Below the pieces are notes generated by a model. It saw only the letters and a list, made by a program, of their open reading frames with translations. It was not told the DNA's origin and made no database searches. This document shows positions 62,533-64,000 of a DNA stretch of 64,000 nt, piece after piece. The DNA lies in assembly GCA_937139495.1 (NCBI GenBank), contig CAKZQC010000025.1, forward strand, positions 124,001 to 188,000. The letters run 5' to 3'. The first letter of the stretch is position 1. Each line of letters begins with the position of its first letter. Source of the stretch: an uncultured Saprospiraceae bacterium (GTDB lineage: Bacteria > Bacteroidota > Bacteroidia > Chitinophagales > Saprospiraceae). The position numbers and the translations under genes were made by a program.

Positions 62533-63198
62533 ATGAAAAATCTTAAAACTGGAATTCTAGCTGTAAGTACAGCAATGTTGATGATGGCTTGTGGTTCTAC
62601 TCCTGGCGAAAAAGTAGAGGCTAAAGAAGAGCAAGAAGTACAAAAAGCAGCAATCACTGCCAAAACGCTTAACGTAGATGCAGCAGCTAGCCAAGTAATG
62701 TGGATTGGTGCCAAACCAACAGGTACACACGAAGGTACACTAAACGTGAAAGAGGGTGTATTGAAGATGGAAGATGATAAGTTGGTAGCAGGTAACTTTA
62801 CCTTAGATATGACTTCTATCAATGTTACAGACTTGGAAGGTGATGACAAAGCAAAGCTAGAAGGACATTTGAAAGGCACTTCTGCACCAGAAGTAGCAGA
62901 TCACTTTTTCAATACCGCTAAGTACCCTACCGCTACATTCGAAATTTCAAAAATAGAAGCAGTAGAAGGAAAAGAAAATGTAACACACAATATCACTGGT
63001 AACTTGACTATGAAAGACAAAACTAAATCAGTGACTTTGCCTGCTAAAGTTGGGTATGCAGATGGTGTTTTGACAGCAGAAACGCCTGATTTCAAAATTG
63101 ACCGCACCGAATGGGGTATCGAATTCAAATCTAGTAAAGTAGGTGAGATGGGTATCAACGACGAAATTAGCATGAAAATCAAATTGCAAGCAAAATAA
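62533..63198 (+). CDS. YceI-family lipoprotein
   Basis: A 221-aa YceI-like protein with a lipoprotein signal (MKNLKTGILAVSTAMLMMAC, lipobox LMMAC). The mature part shows the family pattern from about residue 45: VDAAASQVMWIGAKPTGTHE, EGVLKMEDDKLVAGNFTLDM, FFNTAKYPTATFEISKI and IDRTEWGIEFKSSK. YceI proteins have a lipocalin-like barrel that binds long-chain isoprenoids or fatty acids in the periplasm. It is transcribed alone and ends at a strong hairpin, with overlapping -7 elements upstream. Confidence 0.93.
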   Translation: MKNLKTGILAVSTAMLMMACGSTPGEKVEAKEEQEVQKAAITAKTLNVDAAASQVMWIGAKPTGTHEGTLNVKEGVLKMEDDKLVAGNFTLDMTSINVTDLEGDDKAKLEGHLKGTSAPEVADHFFNTAKYPTATFEISKIEAVEGKENVTHNITGNLTMKDKTKSVTLPAKVGYADGVLTAETPDFKIDRTEWGIEFKSSKVGEMGINDEISMKIKLQAK

Positions 63199-63225
63199 GC
63201 AATTGCCCTAAGGCATTAAATAAAA

Positions 63226-63263
63226 AAATGGTACTGTCACTCACTGGAGTGGCAGTACCATTT
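63226..63263. terminator. Terminator between the YceI gene and tdk
   Basis: Arms AAATGGTACTGTCACTC and GAGTGGCAGTACCATTT (17 bp, one wobble) around ACTG, with an A-run on the left and T-rich sequence on the right. It serves convergent genes ending at 63198 and 63294. Confidence 0.85.
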
Positions 63264-63293
63264 CTATTTGGGGGACTATAGTTTTCATTTTTT

Positions 63294-63860
63294 TTAGCAA
63301 TCTTCTTCTAGCGACTTGATGTTGCCGAAGTGGTACATGGTACGAGATACCGCAATATATTTGTCGGAGCTGCCAATCACTTCTTGTTCTGTTTCTTGGG
63401 TCAATCGCTTGGAGAAAGGAGCATCTTCGCCTGTATATTTGCAAACGGCACAAACATGGCTGATGTCATCGCACAAGGGGATAAGTTGGCTAATTTGGTC
63501 AAACGGTTGACGTTTGTAATCGCCATTGAGTCCGCAGACTTCTACAATTTTCCCTGCGTTTGCCCAAAGGTCGCAATACTTGCTGGCATCGTCAAAAAAT
63601 TGAATCTCATCAATACAAATCACATCATAGCCCAATACCATATTATGCACCTCCTTGAGTTGAGTACAAGAAGTAGCCCTGTATTTCAGCTGGTCATGCG
63701 TGATCAACATTTCATCAGAGCTTTCGTAGCGATTGTCTTTGGCGTACTTGATGAGCAAGCACTGTTTGCCTGCTATTTGGTAACGTCGATAACGAGTAAG
63801 TAGTAGGGTGCTTTTGCCAGAGAACATAGGTCCTACGATAAGATTGAGTTTGCCAGTCAT
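63294..63860 (-). CDS. tdk: Thymidine kinase
   Basis: Salvage kinase that phosphorylates thymidine to dTMP. The 188-aa type II enzyme has the P-loop VGPMFSGKSTLLL, the catalytic CIDEIQFFDD, NGDYKRQPF, and a zinc-binding lasso with cysteines in ICAVCKYTG-type context (SHVCAVCKYTGEDAPFSKRL) closing with YIAVSRTMYHFG. Length and motif order match the bacterial enzyme. It is the last gene of the window; a possible promoter (TACTTTTG at 63918-63925, + strand) points beyond the window edge and is not its own. Confidence 0.95.
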   Translation of the reverse strand: MTGKLNLIVGPMFSGKSTLLLTRYRRYQIAGKQCLLIKYAKDNRYESSDEMLITHDQLKYRATSCTQLKEVHNMVLGYDVICIDEIQFFDDASKYCDLWANAGKIVEVCGLNGDYKRQPFDQISQLIPLCDDISHVCAVCKYTGEDAPFSKRLTQETEQEVIGSSDKYIAVSRTMYHFGNIKSLEEDC

Positions 63861-64000
63861 GATAGTTTAGTATTGTTATGGTGGACCTTATTTTCTTCTA
63901 ATTAAAAACAATTGTACTACTTTTGTGTAGAAAATACAAAGTATTTGCTTTTTTTTCCTTAAAAAAGACGTAACTTTTACCGTTAAAATCCTAAACAAAG

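Overview
The window is chromosomal DNA from a member of the Bacteroidota, most likely a gliding marine-type bacterium near the Saprospiria. This rests on a gliding-motility lipoprotein (GldH), several secreted proteins with type IX secretion (T9SS) C-terminal sorting domains, many lipoproteins, weak Shine-Dalgarno sites, and promoters of the Bacteroidota form TTG-N20-TAnnTTTG. The class-level placement is inference. No rRNA, tRNA, CRISPR array, prophage or intact insertion sequence was found.

Layout. 1-10.1 kb (+): ribonuclease Y, a lipoprotein, phosphofructokinase, a Crp/Fnr regulator followed by a small membrane protein with an Fnr-like palindrome between them, CinA, a lipoylated E2 acyltransferase, a T9SS BNR-repeat protein and release factor 1. 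10.2-14.7 kb (-): gamma-glutamyltransferase, a large lipoprotein bordered by inverted 14-bp repeats and a ~160-bp imperfect palindrome, and an alpha/beta hydrolase. 14.7-20.2 kb (+): a tight cluster of a double amidohydrolase, a T9SS esterase and a second amidohydrolase. 20.4-21.9 kb: a tandem pair of paralogous lipoproteins. 21.9-25.3 kb (-): SecA. 25.5-28.7 kb: a lipoprotein ending in a 15-bp minisatellite, a DUF4160 / DUF2442-HTH gene pair resembling a toxin-antitoxin module, and a VWA-like protein. 28.8-33.7 kb (-): CysS, an SH3-domain protein, ParB without ParA, and HPPD. HPPD, HmgA and a flavin-reductase-fold protein (32.6-35.9 kb) form a tyrosine/homogentisate degradation group.

35.9-39.1 kb (-): accessory-looking genes, namely a secreted unknown, a VOC protein coupled to an HNH nuclease, an SDR lacking its catalytic tyrosine, and a 50-aa DUF2256 zinc-finger gene. 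39.2-46.2 kb: a DUF4177 protein, an HTTM membrane protein, a CobB-type deacylase without its zinc cysteines, an M28 peptidase, GldH overlapping a RicT/PSP1 protein, and a long helical unknown. 46.3-55.2 kb: a 980-aa T9SS protein, a secreted MORN-like protein, a POT peptide transporter, a VWA protein and a methylmalonyl-CoA mutase small subunit without its partner. 55.5-64 kb: a sugar nucleotidyltransferase and M20 dipeptidase pair, a 694-bp gap holding a candidate small RNA, the pyruvate dehydrogenase E2, a HIT protein, GreA, a DUF2461 protein, a YceI lipoprotein and thymidine kinase.

Most of the window is housekeeping sequence in single genes or short operons separated by clear hairpin terminators. 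No dramatic new multi-gene system was identified. The best candidates for undescribed biology are the DUF4160/DUF2442-HTH module, the Fnr-like operator, the palindromic repeat family around 11.7-13.8 kb, the putative small RNA near 58.7 kb, and several enzymes with altered active-site or metal-site residues.
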